NCBI GenBank assembly: GCA_947579605.1 | Contig: OX388318.1 | Span: 24,228,098 to 24,292,097 of the forward strand | DNA length: 64,000 nt | Source: Athripsodes cinereus | Lineage: Eukaryota; Arthropoda; Insecta; Trichoptera; Leptoceridae | Direction: 5' to 3' | In this document: one piece after another, positions 54,761 to 64,000 of the stretch | How the letters are laid out: every line of letters starts with the position of its first letter | How positions within the stretch are numbered: the stretch's first letter is position 1 | The notes under the pieces: generated by a model | Seen by the model: the letters and a program-made list of their open reading frames with translations, nothing else | Told to the model about the DNA's origin: nothing | The model's database searches: none | Position numbers and translations under genes: made by a program

Positions 54761-55744
54761 AAAAAAGTAATACAAAATATTATAGACATTATTAACAATA
54801 GATTATTAAAATTTAAAAAAAGACATTACCAATAGATTATCATAGAATTAAAAAAAAAAACAAATGTTTTTTTTAAATATAATTATGTTCTTTATTGAGA
54901 GAGTGACTATCGTCTTACATATAAGGACATAGTCAATTTAATTGAAAATCACAACTATATCCATACATATCTAGAAAAACGTATTATTGTATTTTTTTTA
55001 CTCTTTTTTTTTAGATATAATATATGAATTTTTAGTTTTAATTTTTGGTAAGGTTGACAATGTCCTTATAAGACGTAAGACGACTCTCCCAATAATAAAA
55101 CAATGTCGTAGAAAAAAAATGTTTTTTAATTTTATTATGAAATTCTACTACCTAAACACCGACACAGTGAATAATAGATTATTAGTGAACTACTTATAAG
55201 GTTCAACGCAGTTTTGCAGTTTCACTGTATTGCCACCTGTTCTAAGATTGTAAAAGAAATATTTTGTTTTTTTTAGTCTTCTAAGCAACGCCAGGTTTAA
55301 GCTTTAATCTGATGATAATAATATTATTGACTGCAATTGTCTCCATATCTGGAATATCACATCACCTAAACAATAGTACACCTAATGTAATAGATGTACC
55401 ATAATTGGCCATATTTAAGGTGACCAACTGTCATCCTTTATTGAGTTCTTTTCTATTTAATAAGCGTCCTCCTTTTTTGATATTTTAAAACTTATGAAAC
55501 AAATTTATAAAATATTTCTTGACAAAATCGAGGATATTTTATTTACTGTGAAATATTTCAAAAACCTATACCTATCTGCTAATTATTAAAACTTGTTTTT
55601 GATGTATTTAAGTATCTTGTTCATTTCGAAAGTTGTGAGCTATTCAGTACTAAATTTAATGTTGTTTTGATAACACTTTATTTAACTTTGACGGTTTTTC
55701 AGACTTAAACATCTGTGATAAATCAAGAATCTTTGCTGGTCCAC
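54761..55744. other. Intergenic, nothing recognised
   Basis: AT-rich with A and T runs. Short ORFs lack domains. Confidence 0.5.
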
Positions 55745-55751
55745 ATATTGA

Positions 55752-56444
55752 ATGTATATTTTAACCAACACCAACATAACACCATCGCGCACAATATCCG
55801 TTCTCGGCGTCTTACTGGACGAAGCACTCTCCATGGAAGCCCAAGTATCCAGGACAGTAAGCACAGCCTTTTTCCACATTCGTCAACTGCATCTCGTATC
55901 CAAAAATCTATCTGTAGATGCAGTAAAAAGTCTGATCGCCTCCTTTGTCATCTCTCGTCTGGATTACTGCAACATCATATACACAGGACTGCCCCAGACT
56001 CTTCTCAATCGCCTCCAGATGGCTTTTAATGCTGCCGCCAGGACTATCTACAGAGAGAACAAGCGTTGCCACATCACTCCACTACTAAAAGATCTACATT
56101 GGCTGAGGGTCCCAGAGAGAGTGGAGTTTAAATTGTGTCTCACTGTCCACAAGGCCTTATGCGGCACGGCACCCACATGTCTAACCGAACTCTGTTCCGT
56201 CGACGAAACTCCGAGACGACCGCTGCGCTCGGCCTCTTCTGCTGTCAACAAACTCGTGAAACCCAATATGGCGAACACCTCCAAATTTGCAGAAAGGAGC
56301 TTCAGAGCCGCCGCGCCATCCGTCTGGAACAGACTGCCCACAGATCTGAGGGTGAATCAGTCCACAACCACGTTTAGAACCAAGTTGAAAACACTACTGT
56401 TCGGGAGAAGTCACGGCGCCCTTGAGATGGTCACGGATCATTAA
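55752..56444 (+). pseudogene. L2/CR1-type LINE reverse transcriptase, C-terminal part
   Basis: 230 codons with the hallmark order of L2/CR1 polymerases after the palm: ISVLGVLLDEALSMEAQVS, SRLDYCNIIYTGLPQTLLNR, LQMAFNAAARTIYR, HITPLLKDLHWLRVPERVEF, ERSFRAAAPSVWNRLPTDLR, FRTKLKTLLFGRSHG. The frame is intact to its stop, so decay is slight, but endonuclease and catalytic RT motifs are absent: a 5'-truncated insertion. After the stop come a short 3' UTR (AACGGCGCCACATATAAATA) and an (ATT)n tail at 56467-56486, the microsatellite end usual for this clade. 38700-38880 is a shorter relative. Confidence 0.88.
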
Positions 56445-56486
56445 ACGGCGCCACATATAAATAGTCCGATTATTATTATTATTATA

Positions 56487-56734
56487 TTTTGATGACATAT
56501 TCTGTAATTGACTGTTTGATCCTGTAAATATTATTAAAATTAAATAATTTTAAAATAAACAGCCTACCGAAAATTTTGGGGGAGGAAGGAATAAAGTTTA
56601 AAATTGAAACCCAGAGAAAACAAAAGATTCTCACTATTGCAAAATGGACCAACACCACCGAATTCGGGAGAGTCACAAAACATTATTTAACAAAAAAGGA
56701 CTCTCGTTAGAAAGGAAATATTTCAAATACCTAC
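56487..56734. other. Intergenic, nothing recognised
   Basis: AT-rich sequence, no gene. Confidence 0.5.
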
Positions 56735-57000
56735 TATCGCGCCGCTTTTCTCGTGGGGTAGGCAGAAAGGATCGAGTGCCTGTTCAATAGTCACAATAGA
56801 TCTACTATGGTCGCGGTACTCGTAACACAAGGGATACAAAAGGTCCCTTGACCTTTATGGAAAAAAAAATCTTTCGCTTCCGTTACAGTCATACAATTCC
56901 TCATGCATGCTCTCCTGTTCAATGTGCTCAACACGTGACAGTCTTGTAGGATCTAGTTAAATATGATCCAGCCAAATATATTTTCTTGATCATTCTGTCA
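56735..57000 (-). mobile_element. RTE-like LINE fragment with inserted family H repeat
   Basis: GGGGTAGGCAGAAAGGAT and, after the insert at 56787-56870, CTTTCGCTTCCGTTACAGTC and CATACAATTCCTCATGC belong to the RTE-like C-terminus. The insert (CACAATAGATCTACTATGGT ... GGTCCCTTGACCTTT) matches 30380-30465. Confidence 0.72.
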
Positions 57001-58204
57001 ATATGTCAAATCTAGAAAATGTCCCGCTTTCGCTGTAAAAACTTGGTCACCCTACCACATATGACTGACTGGATAGGTGACTAGTTATTTAGAGTTTATT
57101 TTATAGATCACAGACCTATTTTAGATTGGGTGACCACAAGTGGGTGATTGATTGCTCGATATAAGAAGACATCTTATTATTGTAAGTATATGATCGTTCA
57201 TTGATAGTAAGTGCTGTAAGGTAGTAATCAAAACAATATTGTATGGATTACGCAATACTAAGCTAGAAGAAAGAATTAAGTATAATATTGTGAATCAATT
57301 GGTGACGTGCCTACACGGTCGGGCGGGTCGGGAACTGCCCGATATGGGATCCTACTTTTATGAAGACTAACATAATCTATCAATTGTTTGCTCACTGTGA
57401 GAGACTGGCCCTGGCTCGTTCGTTTGGGATCATTATTGGGAGCCCATGATGGGTTTGATAAAAAGAAAAAATGACAAGACCATACACGTGATGTCCATGG
57501 TATTGTATAATATTTTGATAATTGTCAAAATATGTTGATGTATTGTAACGAGGGAAATAAAAAAAACTTTTCATTTCATATTTTTCATTCATTTGTTTCA
57601 TCACGGCATTTACCACACCAGCTGGGATGGCCAGTGGCATAAACTACATACATGAAACCCGACAAGATAAGCAAAGAAGAAGAGAAGATACATAATAATG
57701 TAAACACACAAATTCCTCCCGCCTCCCTTTTGTTATAATACCCACCCCCAACTAGTATTGTACCTCCACCACTCCACCTTCTGTTATCACCACTCCAACT
57801 TCTTTGTCCTATACCCTTCCACCTTAACCTCATTCTATTGCACATTGTAAATATTACATTTTGTTTTAGTACTCTTGACAATGTTTACAAGTGTGGGAGT
57901 TTTATATTGTATGTATATTTCTAGTATTTTAGAATTTTTTGCTTTTATATTTATGTTTTTGTATTGTTTTAAGTATTGTATTATCGTTGTTTTTAAATTT
58001 AAATTTACTTTGACTTTTTTGGAGCATTTTAACGTTTACTTTTTTTTCCTCAAGATTGAAACATTTCTGGTAAGAGTGGAATCTTCGCTGGTCTACATGT
58101 CAAATATATTAATTGTCAACATATTGTATAACGACTGTTTGATTCTAAATATTGTGAAAATAAAAATAAAATAAAAATATTGAAAAATTGAAAAATGTTT
58201 TTTT
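57001..58204. other. Intergenic, no supportable gene
   Basis: 57595-57640 has a diverged family A scrap (TTTCATCACGGCATTTACCA). A C-rich stretch (57715-57800) gives antisense ORFs without domains. Confidence 0.5.
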
Positions 58205-58615
58205 TATTATTTACCACTACCATACCATTACGGTGTTTCCCACAATTGAGGTAACCAGCAGACCAGCCGCAGTGGTATTACCGTTACTAATATACTATCA
58301 CGGCATTTCATATATTTATTTGAGTTAGTTGGAAGAGATGGCGCCATTGCGATAAACTCGCCCTCTGTATATTGATTGTATTTAATTTGAATGTTTACCT
58401 TTTATGTAATTGTTTGTAATCAATGTACAGTAAAGAATGAATAAATATCACACAAGTGGAATAGCCAGCAGACCAGACACATGTTACAAACATGAACGTT
58501 GTCTTCTTTCTGCCAATAAAAAATAAGACGTTCAGGATGGATGGCAAACCTCATTGCTTAATTTGTTATAAAAATGTATTTTTTCGATCACCTGCCTTTT
58601 ACATGACACTCAGAC
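58205..58615 (-). repeat. Family A copies (minus), one split by a LINE tail
   Basis: 58205-58285 is a short copy (CCATTACGGTGTTTCCCACA). A second copy starts at about 58287 (ACTATCACGGCATTTCATA) and resumes at 58447 (ATCACACAAGTGGAATAGCC ... GGATGGATGGCAAACCTCAT ... CACCTGCCTTTTACATGACA). Confidence 0.8.
58315..58445 (+). mobile_element. LINE 3' UTR inserted in family A
   Basis: GTTGGAAGAGATGGCGCCAT then TGCGATAAACTCGCC, AATGTACAGTAAAGAATGAA and a TAAATA end. About 95 percent like 50150-50290. Confidence 0.85.
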
Positions 58616-58796
58616 CTATTTTTTACAATTTTATTTATAAATTAAAATGCAATTAACTACAATAATTTATTCAAAAATTTACTGAAAAATCAATCGATCA
58701 ACGCAAACACCAATATTGTTTGGACAGATTCTGTGACTTGAGATATTTTCGAGTTGTCTCTAGATGCTACCTATGTGCAATTGGTTGACCCAGTAC

Positions 58797-59167
58797 TAGT
58801 GATGTAACGAATGTGTGATTTTGGATATTCGCGTATGCGAATATTTGTTGCCGACATTCGCGAATGCGAATAGCGAATATCGACTTGCTTAAATTTCTAC
58901 AATTGCTCGAACATTAAAATTTCTACCCCCCCGTCGCCGAATTTTCAAAATGGTATAGGAATTTAAAATATTTCAAAACTCCTCAGTTTTCTAAAAGAAT
59001 GTTTTCTTGCAGTACCTTTTTCTACAATGTACCGGAAAATATCCGGTACTTTTACCGAATATCCGATTCTTTATTACCAAAATAATATTCGCATATTTTT
59101 TTGCGAATACGATTGCGAATGCGAATACTTTGAAATATGCGAATACGAAAAATTCGTTACATCACTA
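58797..59167. mobile_element. hAT-like MITE, 371 bp, 8-bp TSD
   Basis: TAGTGATGTAACGAA at the left and TTCGTTACATCACTA at the right are exact complements. CCCAGTAC (58789-58796) and CCCAGTAG (59168-59175) form an 8-bp duplication with one mismatch, as expected for hAT. Near both ends the element is packed with ATTCGC/GCGAAT words, like sub-terminal transposase-binding repeats. No ORF. Confidence 0.92.
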
Positions 59168-59606
59168 CCCAGTAGGTAGGTACTAGACAGTTAAATCGAA
59201 GTCTGGCACGAGTACCTACACAAATCGTTGTATTTTTTTTGTGTTGCCCCAAAACAGATCTTATTGTAGTGGGGCAAATATTCCATAATGTTGGTCTTTT
59301 TGTTTGTTTGTACATATTTACCTACTGTTTTTTTGGAATAAATAAATAAAAAAATACACGTATCTAGTATAAACAGTACCTCTTGACTTGTTACAATGTA
59401 AAATGTTAATACATTAGGTACCTATAAACAGGTTATTCCAATCATGATAAGAGTAAATAAAAAATAATTTGTCCGTAACCTTTGTCAACAAGTAAAACAT
59501 TACACAACTATTGTCAATGGATTCACGGAACCTCCTATGTGTATTTAACAAGATTTTACAGAAGATAAAAAAAAAACTGTTTGGCTGAATGATATTTTCT
59601 ATGTGT
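59168..59606. other. Intergenic, nothing recognised
   Basis: AT-rich with AAATAAATAAA near 59340. Confidence 0.5.
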
Positions 59607-59819
59607 CTGCAGGGCTACTCTTGACAAAACTAAACACTATCTTAATCTAGTCTTGATCTTGATCATACGACTCACAAAGTGACTATTGGCCAAAAATACA
59701 CGCAAACCGATCGCGCGTTAGCGGTAGCGCGGTGTTTTTGACCATAGTCCCTTCGTCGTATGATCAAGATCAAGACTAGATTAAGATCGTGTTTAGTTTT
59801 GTCAAGAGTAACCCTGCAG
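59607..59819. mobile_element. Nearly fully self-complementary 213-bp element
   Basis: Left arm from CTGCAGGGCTACTCTTGACA to GATCTTGATCATACGAC and right arm from GTCGTATGATCAAGATCAAG to GTCAAGAGTAACCCTGCAG match over about 65 bp with few differences. The interior folds too (CTATTGGCCAAAAATACACG with CGGTGTTTTTGACCATAG). CTGCAG at both ends, or TGCA within it, may be the target duplication. Confidence 0.88.
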
Positions 59820-59846
59820 ATTCGTTACGTGGAAAGTGGGTGTCTT

Positions 59847-60880
59847 AAGGGTCGTTCACATACGTTCACTTTCAGTGATCACTCCGGATGATCCTCCAAG
59901 ATGAACAGGTGTGAACAGGCGTTTCATCAATAGTGATCACTAGCGATGACGGAGGAAAGAGATTACCACTCGTCATAATTTTGATGAAAGGTCCTTTCAC
60001 TGAAACGACCATAAACAAGTTTCATCTTATTATTTGTTTTATTCTCTATGAATTTGTATTGAATGTCAGAATTATGTACAAAATTATTATGCAATCGAGA
60101 GCTATATTAATTTATTTTAAGTGTTATTTTTCATTTTTGAATTTGTTTAATTATTTTTATACGAATGCAATGGCAATGTGTCGAACATGGCTAAAATGCT
60201 GGTGCACAATACCATTCTGGTACCGTCACTTACGTATGCAAGCGAGACATGGACGTGGCTGAAGAAGGACGAAAGTGGAATAAATGCAGTGGAGATGCGA
60301 TCGTTGAGAAGAATGGTTGGTAAAACGCTGCGTGATAGAGTGAAGAATGAGGATATTAGAAGAATGACCGGATGCAAGAAGAGTGTTGTGGACAGAATGC
60401 GCGTGAATAAACTACGGTGGTTTGGACACGTTGAACGAATGAACGAAGTAAGAATGACAAAGAGGATATACTTGTCTGAAAGAAAAGGTGTGAGGAAGCG
60501 CGGACGTCCGAGAACCACGTGGCTTGATCACGTGGATCAAATTCTTAAGGACGGCCGCGTGTTGAGTAAGAGGAATCGACGTGCGTGTATGAGAAACTGT
60601 ATGAATGTGGAGGAAGCGAAGGAAGTGTGTAAAGATAGATCTGTGTGGCGTTCCGTTCTCTCTGCCTACCCCACTTGGGATACGGCGTGAGGGTATAGTA
60701 TAGTATAGTTTTATACGAAAATACGTCAAACTACATACAACATGAGTGAGAAAGTAGACATGGCAGTGAAAGCATAGGATGAACAAATGTGAACAGACGT
60801 GTTCACTTTCGATGAACAGGTTTGACCCTGACACTCTGGATGATCATCCAAAGTGAAGCAATGTGAATGCTACTTTAGAA
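59847..60880. mobile_element. Possible MITE carrying an RTE-like LINE insertion
   Basis: AAGGGTCGTTCACATACGTT ... CGGATGATCCTCC at the left resembles the reverse complement of GGATGATCATCCAAAGTGAA ... GTGAATGCTACTTT at the right. GAACA.GTGTGAACAG-type words recur on both sides of the LINE piece. Ends are not sharp. Confidence 0.5.
60178..60690 (+). pseudogene. RTE-like LINE polymerase C-terminal domain, best-preserved copy
   Basis: 170 intact codons: MLVHNTILVPSLTYASETWT, MRSLRRMVGKTLRDRVKN, RRMTGCKKSVVDRMRVNKLR, WFGHVERMNE, RKRGRPRTTWLDHVDQILKD, GRVLSKRNRRACMRNCMNVE and a stop shortly after SVLSAYPTWD. This is the region after the RT thumb in endonuclease-RT LINEs. No catalytic RT residues lie in it, so it is a 5'-truncated insertion. 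Its intact frame marks it as the youngest of about ten related fragments here. A TATAGTATAGTATAG microsatellite follows at 60694-60708, the same tail as in the other copies. Confidence 0.85.
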
Positions 60881-61179
60881 ATCCTATAATTATATTGAAT
60901 TTCTAGGCAAGATTCGAAAAAATCACAGAATATTTTTTAAGTATCTACATGTAAGTTTTCACGAATTATACAAGAAAAAGCAGCACTTAAAGATATTTAT
61001 TTTCTCTCAATATGTTTTTCCATGGAGCACCCGGTAACGAATTGGTTTCACATTCTTTACCCTAAGTTTTTAGCTAGAAGTTATTGCCTCCTGGCAGTAT
61101 AATAATAATAAAATAAATAATTTACAAAAATTAGATTTACCGGTTAATTTGTACATTAAAATTCAAAAATCTATTATAA

Positions 61180-61425
61180 TAAACACTTGTAATATTGTAA
61201 AAAAGTTTTTGAACACAGATATTTCAGGCACAATGCTGGTATTTTGAACCCGCGTTTGATCCTAATCCTTTGATATCCTGTATATCTGGATAGGTGAATT
61301 TTTCCCGGCATTAGACTGTTAAGTTTTTGTGTCTGACCATGACTGATCATATGGAGACTAATCTGGTTGTATAATGCTGAGAAGTGTGGATGGCAATTCT
61401 GCCGCCGCGTATAGTAAAATTGCAC
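61180..61425 (-). repeat. Repeat family E (minus)
   Basis: ACAGATATTTCAGGCACAAT, CTGGATAGGTGAATTTTTCC, GACCATGACTGATCATATGG and GGCAATTCTGCCGCCGCG are the reverse complement of 43388-43632. Confidence 0.85.
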
Positions 61426-61474
61426 AAAAAACAAACATTATTAAAATATAAACATTGTAGAACCAGACAAATAA

Positions 61475-61560
61475 ATTTGTGCAATTGGCGAGTTTATCGC
61501 AGAAGCGCGATATCTTCCAACTAACCCATTATAAGCTCGCCAACTGTTCATGATTTTTTT
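61475..61560 (-). mobile_element. LINE 3' stem-loop fragment
   Basis: TTGGCGAGTTTATCGCAGAA then GCGCGATATCTTCCAACTAA is the 3' stem-loop of the LINE family at 44985-45540. Confidence 0.75.
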
Positions 61561-61744
61561 GAACAATAAAGTGCTATTAATATTATTTTCAAGTGCCCTG
61601 TTGAAGTCGGATGTTCGAAATAATTAAAACAGTTTACATCTTAAATTCAGCAATGAGGTTTGCCACTAATCCTGAATGTTTTAAAATTTTGTTGGCTCGG
61701 ATAGAAAAGCGTGCATGTTTATTGGTCTGCTTGTTATCCTACTT

Positions 61745-61990
61745 GGCGGCCGGTGTGGCGCGGAGGTAACGCTCTTGCCTTTGAGTCACGAGGTCCCGGG
61801 TTCGATTCCCGGCCAGGGCAAAGTGAAGAATGACCTTTTTCAAATTGTCCTGGGTCTGGGCGTTACATTCATATATGTGTAGTGCATTGTATATGTGTGT
61901 ATCGTCGCGTTAGTACCCATAATACAAGATTCATCTTAGTTTGGGTTAGCTCGATCTGTGTGAATTGTCTATGTATGTTATGTTATATGT
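61745..61990 (+). mobile_element. tRNA-derived SINE, full-length reference copy
   Basis: Head GGCCGGTGTGGCGCGGAGGT, CTCTTGCCTTTGAGTCACGA and B box GGGTTCGATTCCCGGCCAGG form a tRNA-like pol III promoter. The T-arm resembles that of tRNA-Gly, but the parent tRNA is uncertain. The body has TCCTGGGTCTGGGCGTTACA, CCATAATACAAGATTCATCT and AGCTCGATCTGTGTGAATTG. About 245 bp, inserted in family A. Seven copies in the window. Confidence 0.93.
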
Positions 61991-62261
61991 GTGATATGCC
62001 GTGATGGTATAGTAGTAATAGTTGATGTTTTTCTGTGGTTTTCTCAGCGTACTATAGGCTATTTCATCGAAAGATGTGATTCGTCGAAACGTATAATTTG
62101 GTATCAATATCTCATTTTGGAAAAAAATTGACATATAAGAGGCTTCGCAGATCCACCAAGGAATATAATTACTGCGTTCGTACTCACGTTGCATAATATT
62201 GATCGCGATAGCATGACTGTGTTGAAACGATAGCTAAATGATATTGAATATAGATTTATAT

Positions 62262-62865
62262 TTGATAACGCGGTGACAGAATTGCCATCCACACTTCTCA
62301 GCATTATTTATTTATTTATTTATTTATTTAATACAATATACGGCAATTGCCTTTACAAGTATACAGATAAACTTTCCAATCCATAAAAATATAAAAACAA
62401 TTCAAAAATACAAAAACAATATAAAAACATAAAAAAAAACAGACAGAACATTCTCCAGTTAAAGTCAAAAAGTAAAAATTAAAATTTAAATACAAAACAC
62501 AATAAATTCATTAAAAGACAAATTCCAGTCACTAGTCATTATACAACGAGTTAAGTCTCCATATGGTACTGATCAAAACGAATTATCTTAAAACATTGCT
62601 CAGCAACAAGCTTAGTCCAGTATATTGATTCGGCAGCAGAATTGCCATCTACATTTCTCAGATCAACTTAATAAGTCTCCATAATATGATCAGTCATGAT
62701 CACACAAAAACTTAACAGTCTAATGCCTGGAAAAAATCACCTATCCAGATATACAGGATATCAAAGGATAAGGCACAAAACGCGGGTTCAAAATACCAGC
62801 ATTGTGCCTGAAATATCTGTGTTCAAAAACTTTCTAACAATATTACAAGTCTTTATTGTAAGTTA
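62262..62865 (+). repeat. Family E, interrupted copy
   Basis: GACAGAATTGCCATCCACAC (62276) is the 5' end. After other sequence, GGCAGCAGAATTGCCATCTA (62633) restarts a second copy that runs to CTTTCTAACAATATTACAAG. The first is only 40 bp, so this may be two copies, one truncated. Confidence 0.7.
62305..62530 (-). mobile_element. LINE 3' tail candidate
   Basis: TTATTTATTTATTTATTTAT, then ACAATATACGGCAATTGCCT and a diverged AT-rich 3' UTR in antisense. It interrupts family E. Confidence 0.55.
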
Positions 62866-62869
62866 TACA

Positions 62870-63022
62870 TTTTTTAAGCAAAAATAAATATATATACAAT
62901 TTGGTGAGTAACAGAAGGCCGAGGTGAGGGGTGACAGACGTGTTACTTAGTGTTAAGAGGGCGCAAGCCCAAGAGTTGCCAGTGCCTGAATATTGTGGAA
63001 ACATTTAACCCTCCCAAAAGGG
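62870..63022 (-). mobile_element. LINE 3' UTR fragment like 37640-37760
   Basis: CAGAAGGCCGAGGTGAGG, GAGGGCGCAAGCCCAAGAGT and AACCCTCCCAAAAGGGACAT match 37655-37770. Confidence 0.82.
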
Positions 63023-63024
63023 AC

Positions 63025-63330
63025 ATATCAAGGAATGAAATTGAATATACTACGGTGCTTTGGTAATGTCGAAAGAATGAACGATGTTAGAATGACTAAT
63101 AAGATATACATGGCTGTTTGGAATGATGCTTGAGACGTGATTAAATGGCAAATCATATCAACCATATTCTGCACGATAAAAATGTGTTCAGTCCAATGTT
63201 GAAGAAGAAAGCATGCATAAGGAATTGTATGACAATAACGGAAGCGAAAGATGTATGTAAGGATAGGATTAAGTGGCGCCCGATCCCTTCCGCCTACCCC
63301 GAAAAAGAAACGGCTTGATGGTGATGATGA
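63025..63330 (+). pseudogene. RTE-like LINE C-terminal remnant
   Basis: ACTACGGTGCTTTGGTAATG, CGAAAGAATGAACGATGTTA, AATGACTAATAAGATATACA, GGAAGCGAAAGATGTATGTA and CGCCTACCCCGAAAAAGA align with 60410-60680. Heavily mutated. It ends in a GATGATGATAATAA microsatellite. Confidence 0.78.
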
Positions 63331-63864
63331 TAATAATTCTTTGTGTAAACCCGTTTCAGGGGTAAGTACCTACCTGTTTATGATGAAAAATCCCCAATCA
63401 TTTTTCAGCTGAACAATTTTCCACGTTCAACGTAGATATGATAAATAAATAAGCAACTCATCTAAGTGTGGCTTTCTTCTTCGCTTCCATCACATTTGTT
63501 CCATTAGAAGACACCCATGCGCCACACAATGCCACAAATCATATTGGCCCACTGTGAAATTGCTACGTTTTTTTGGGATGTTTACCGAAATAAATTCACC
63601 ATCAGAAAATTCCTATCGGTAGCTTTTTTATCTATTTCTTCTGTAAGTGCCCTGTCAAGTTCACCCGACGTTGGCGATCAATTTGAACAACTTCTCCACA
63701 CCTCTCATTCCAGTTCAGTCTCGTATATTGCGCAGCTACGACGTCTGTTTTCTGCCAGGTCCCCGGCGTCTTTCTATTTTGCCTGTCACAATCGACCGCA
63801 GAATGTGGTACTATTTCCTGAACATCATTATATGACCCAGCTTTCTTATACATGGTTAATTGAA
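63331..63864. other. Intergenic, no supportable gene
   Basis: Three overlapping ORFs of 62-120 codons on both strands (63517-63879) compete with one another and show no domain, so none is called. Confidence 0.45.
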
Positions 63865-63960
63865 CGAGGTGATCGTTAGCCTGGTACTAGAGTACCAAAC
63901 TCCCAAACATAAGATCCATGATTCGAATCTAGCTGGGGACCAACTGCGTCTTCACTTTAC
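63865..63960 (+). repeat. tRNA-like SINE head candidate
   Basis: GTGATCGTTAGCCTGGTACT could be an A box region, and CATGATTCGAATCTAGCTGG is B-box-like, at about the right spacing. No second copy in the window. Confidence 0.4.
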
Positions 63961-64000
63961 AAACTTTTAATTTAGATTCTTTTTAGTCTCAGATTCATCT

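Larger units (their letters stand above)
61018..62015 (+). repeat. Family A copy broken by two insertions
   Basis: Pieces: 61018-61080 (ATGGAGCACCCGGTAACGAA), 61590-61743 (AAGTCGGATGTTCGAAATAA, AATGAGGTTTGCCACTAATC) and 61990-62015 (GTGATATGCCGTGATGGTAT then AGTAG). Between them lie family E plus a LINE tail, and a SINE. Confidence 0.8.

Noticed and set aside
60412..60834. 140-codon minus-strand ORF over the RTE-like copy
   Set aside because: Shadow of the plus-strand LINE reading frame, which has the recognisable motifs.
61745..61817. A functional tRNA gene
   Set aside because: The B box and T-arm are good, but the sequence continues into a repeated body and occurs seven times with a common tail, so it is a SINE head.
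63517..63879. 120-codon ORF near the right edge
   Set aside because: Overlaps two other ORFs on both strands and shows no domain. A decayed repeat is more likely.

Overview
The window looks like repeat-dense, gene-poor nuclear DNA from an insect, most likely a lepidopteran. The grounds are an AT-rich background, no recognisable host exon, and many copies of short dispersed repeats of the kind I associate with moth and butterfly genomes: a tRNA-headed SINE, a roughly 270-bp repeat ending in (TAG)n, and RTE/Jockey/CR1-L2 LINE tails. The order-level call is inference from repeat content. I see no operons, CRISPR arrays or functional RNA genes. Almost every supportable feature is a mobile element or a piece of one.

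Region 1 (1-13137) is one very large Ty3/gypsy LTR retrotransposon on the + strand. Its LTRs are about 2.3 kb; the left one runs off the window edge. They look identical wherever I compared them, so the insertion is recent. Between them lie a leader with a primer-binding site, a gag gene with one zinc knuckle, a canonical -1 frameshift heptamer, and a pol gene with protease, reverse transcriptase, RNase H and integrase with a GPY/F-like tail. A 3.6-kb stretch with no credible ORF follows, then a polypurine tract and the 3' LTR. The element sits inside a copy of repeat family A.

Region 2 (13138-19087) is intergenic, with a three-level transposon nest at 17495-18300. Region 3 (19088-22464) is a complete 3.4-kb LTR element on the - strand with 304-bp LTRs and a perfect 5-bp target duplication. 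Its 677-codon ORF keeps Gag, zinc knuckles and protease but lacks reverse transcriptase, RNase H and the integrase core. It must therefore depend on enzymes supplied in trans.

Region 4 (22465-46000) is a mosaic of LINE 3' fragments, SINEs, fold-back elements, MITEs and minisatellites. Many insertions can be ordered in time because they interrupt each other with visible target duplications. Highlights are a fold-back element with a hammerhead-ribozyme-like motif (33977-34210), a pogo-like MITE (40286-40895), a 100-bp tandem array (39846-40180) and a 54-bp minisatellite that arose inside a dispersed repeat (44365-44575).

Region 5 (46000-64000) holds a Tc1-type transposon with a single frameshift in its DD34E transposase. 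It has split an older decayed ORF that carries an AT-hook-like motif and a 29-bp perfect palindrome. There are also a Tc1-like MITE, a hAT-like MITE with 8-bp duplications, an almost fully self-complementary 213-bp element, an L2/CR1 reverse-transcriptase tail, RTE tails and further nested repeats.
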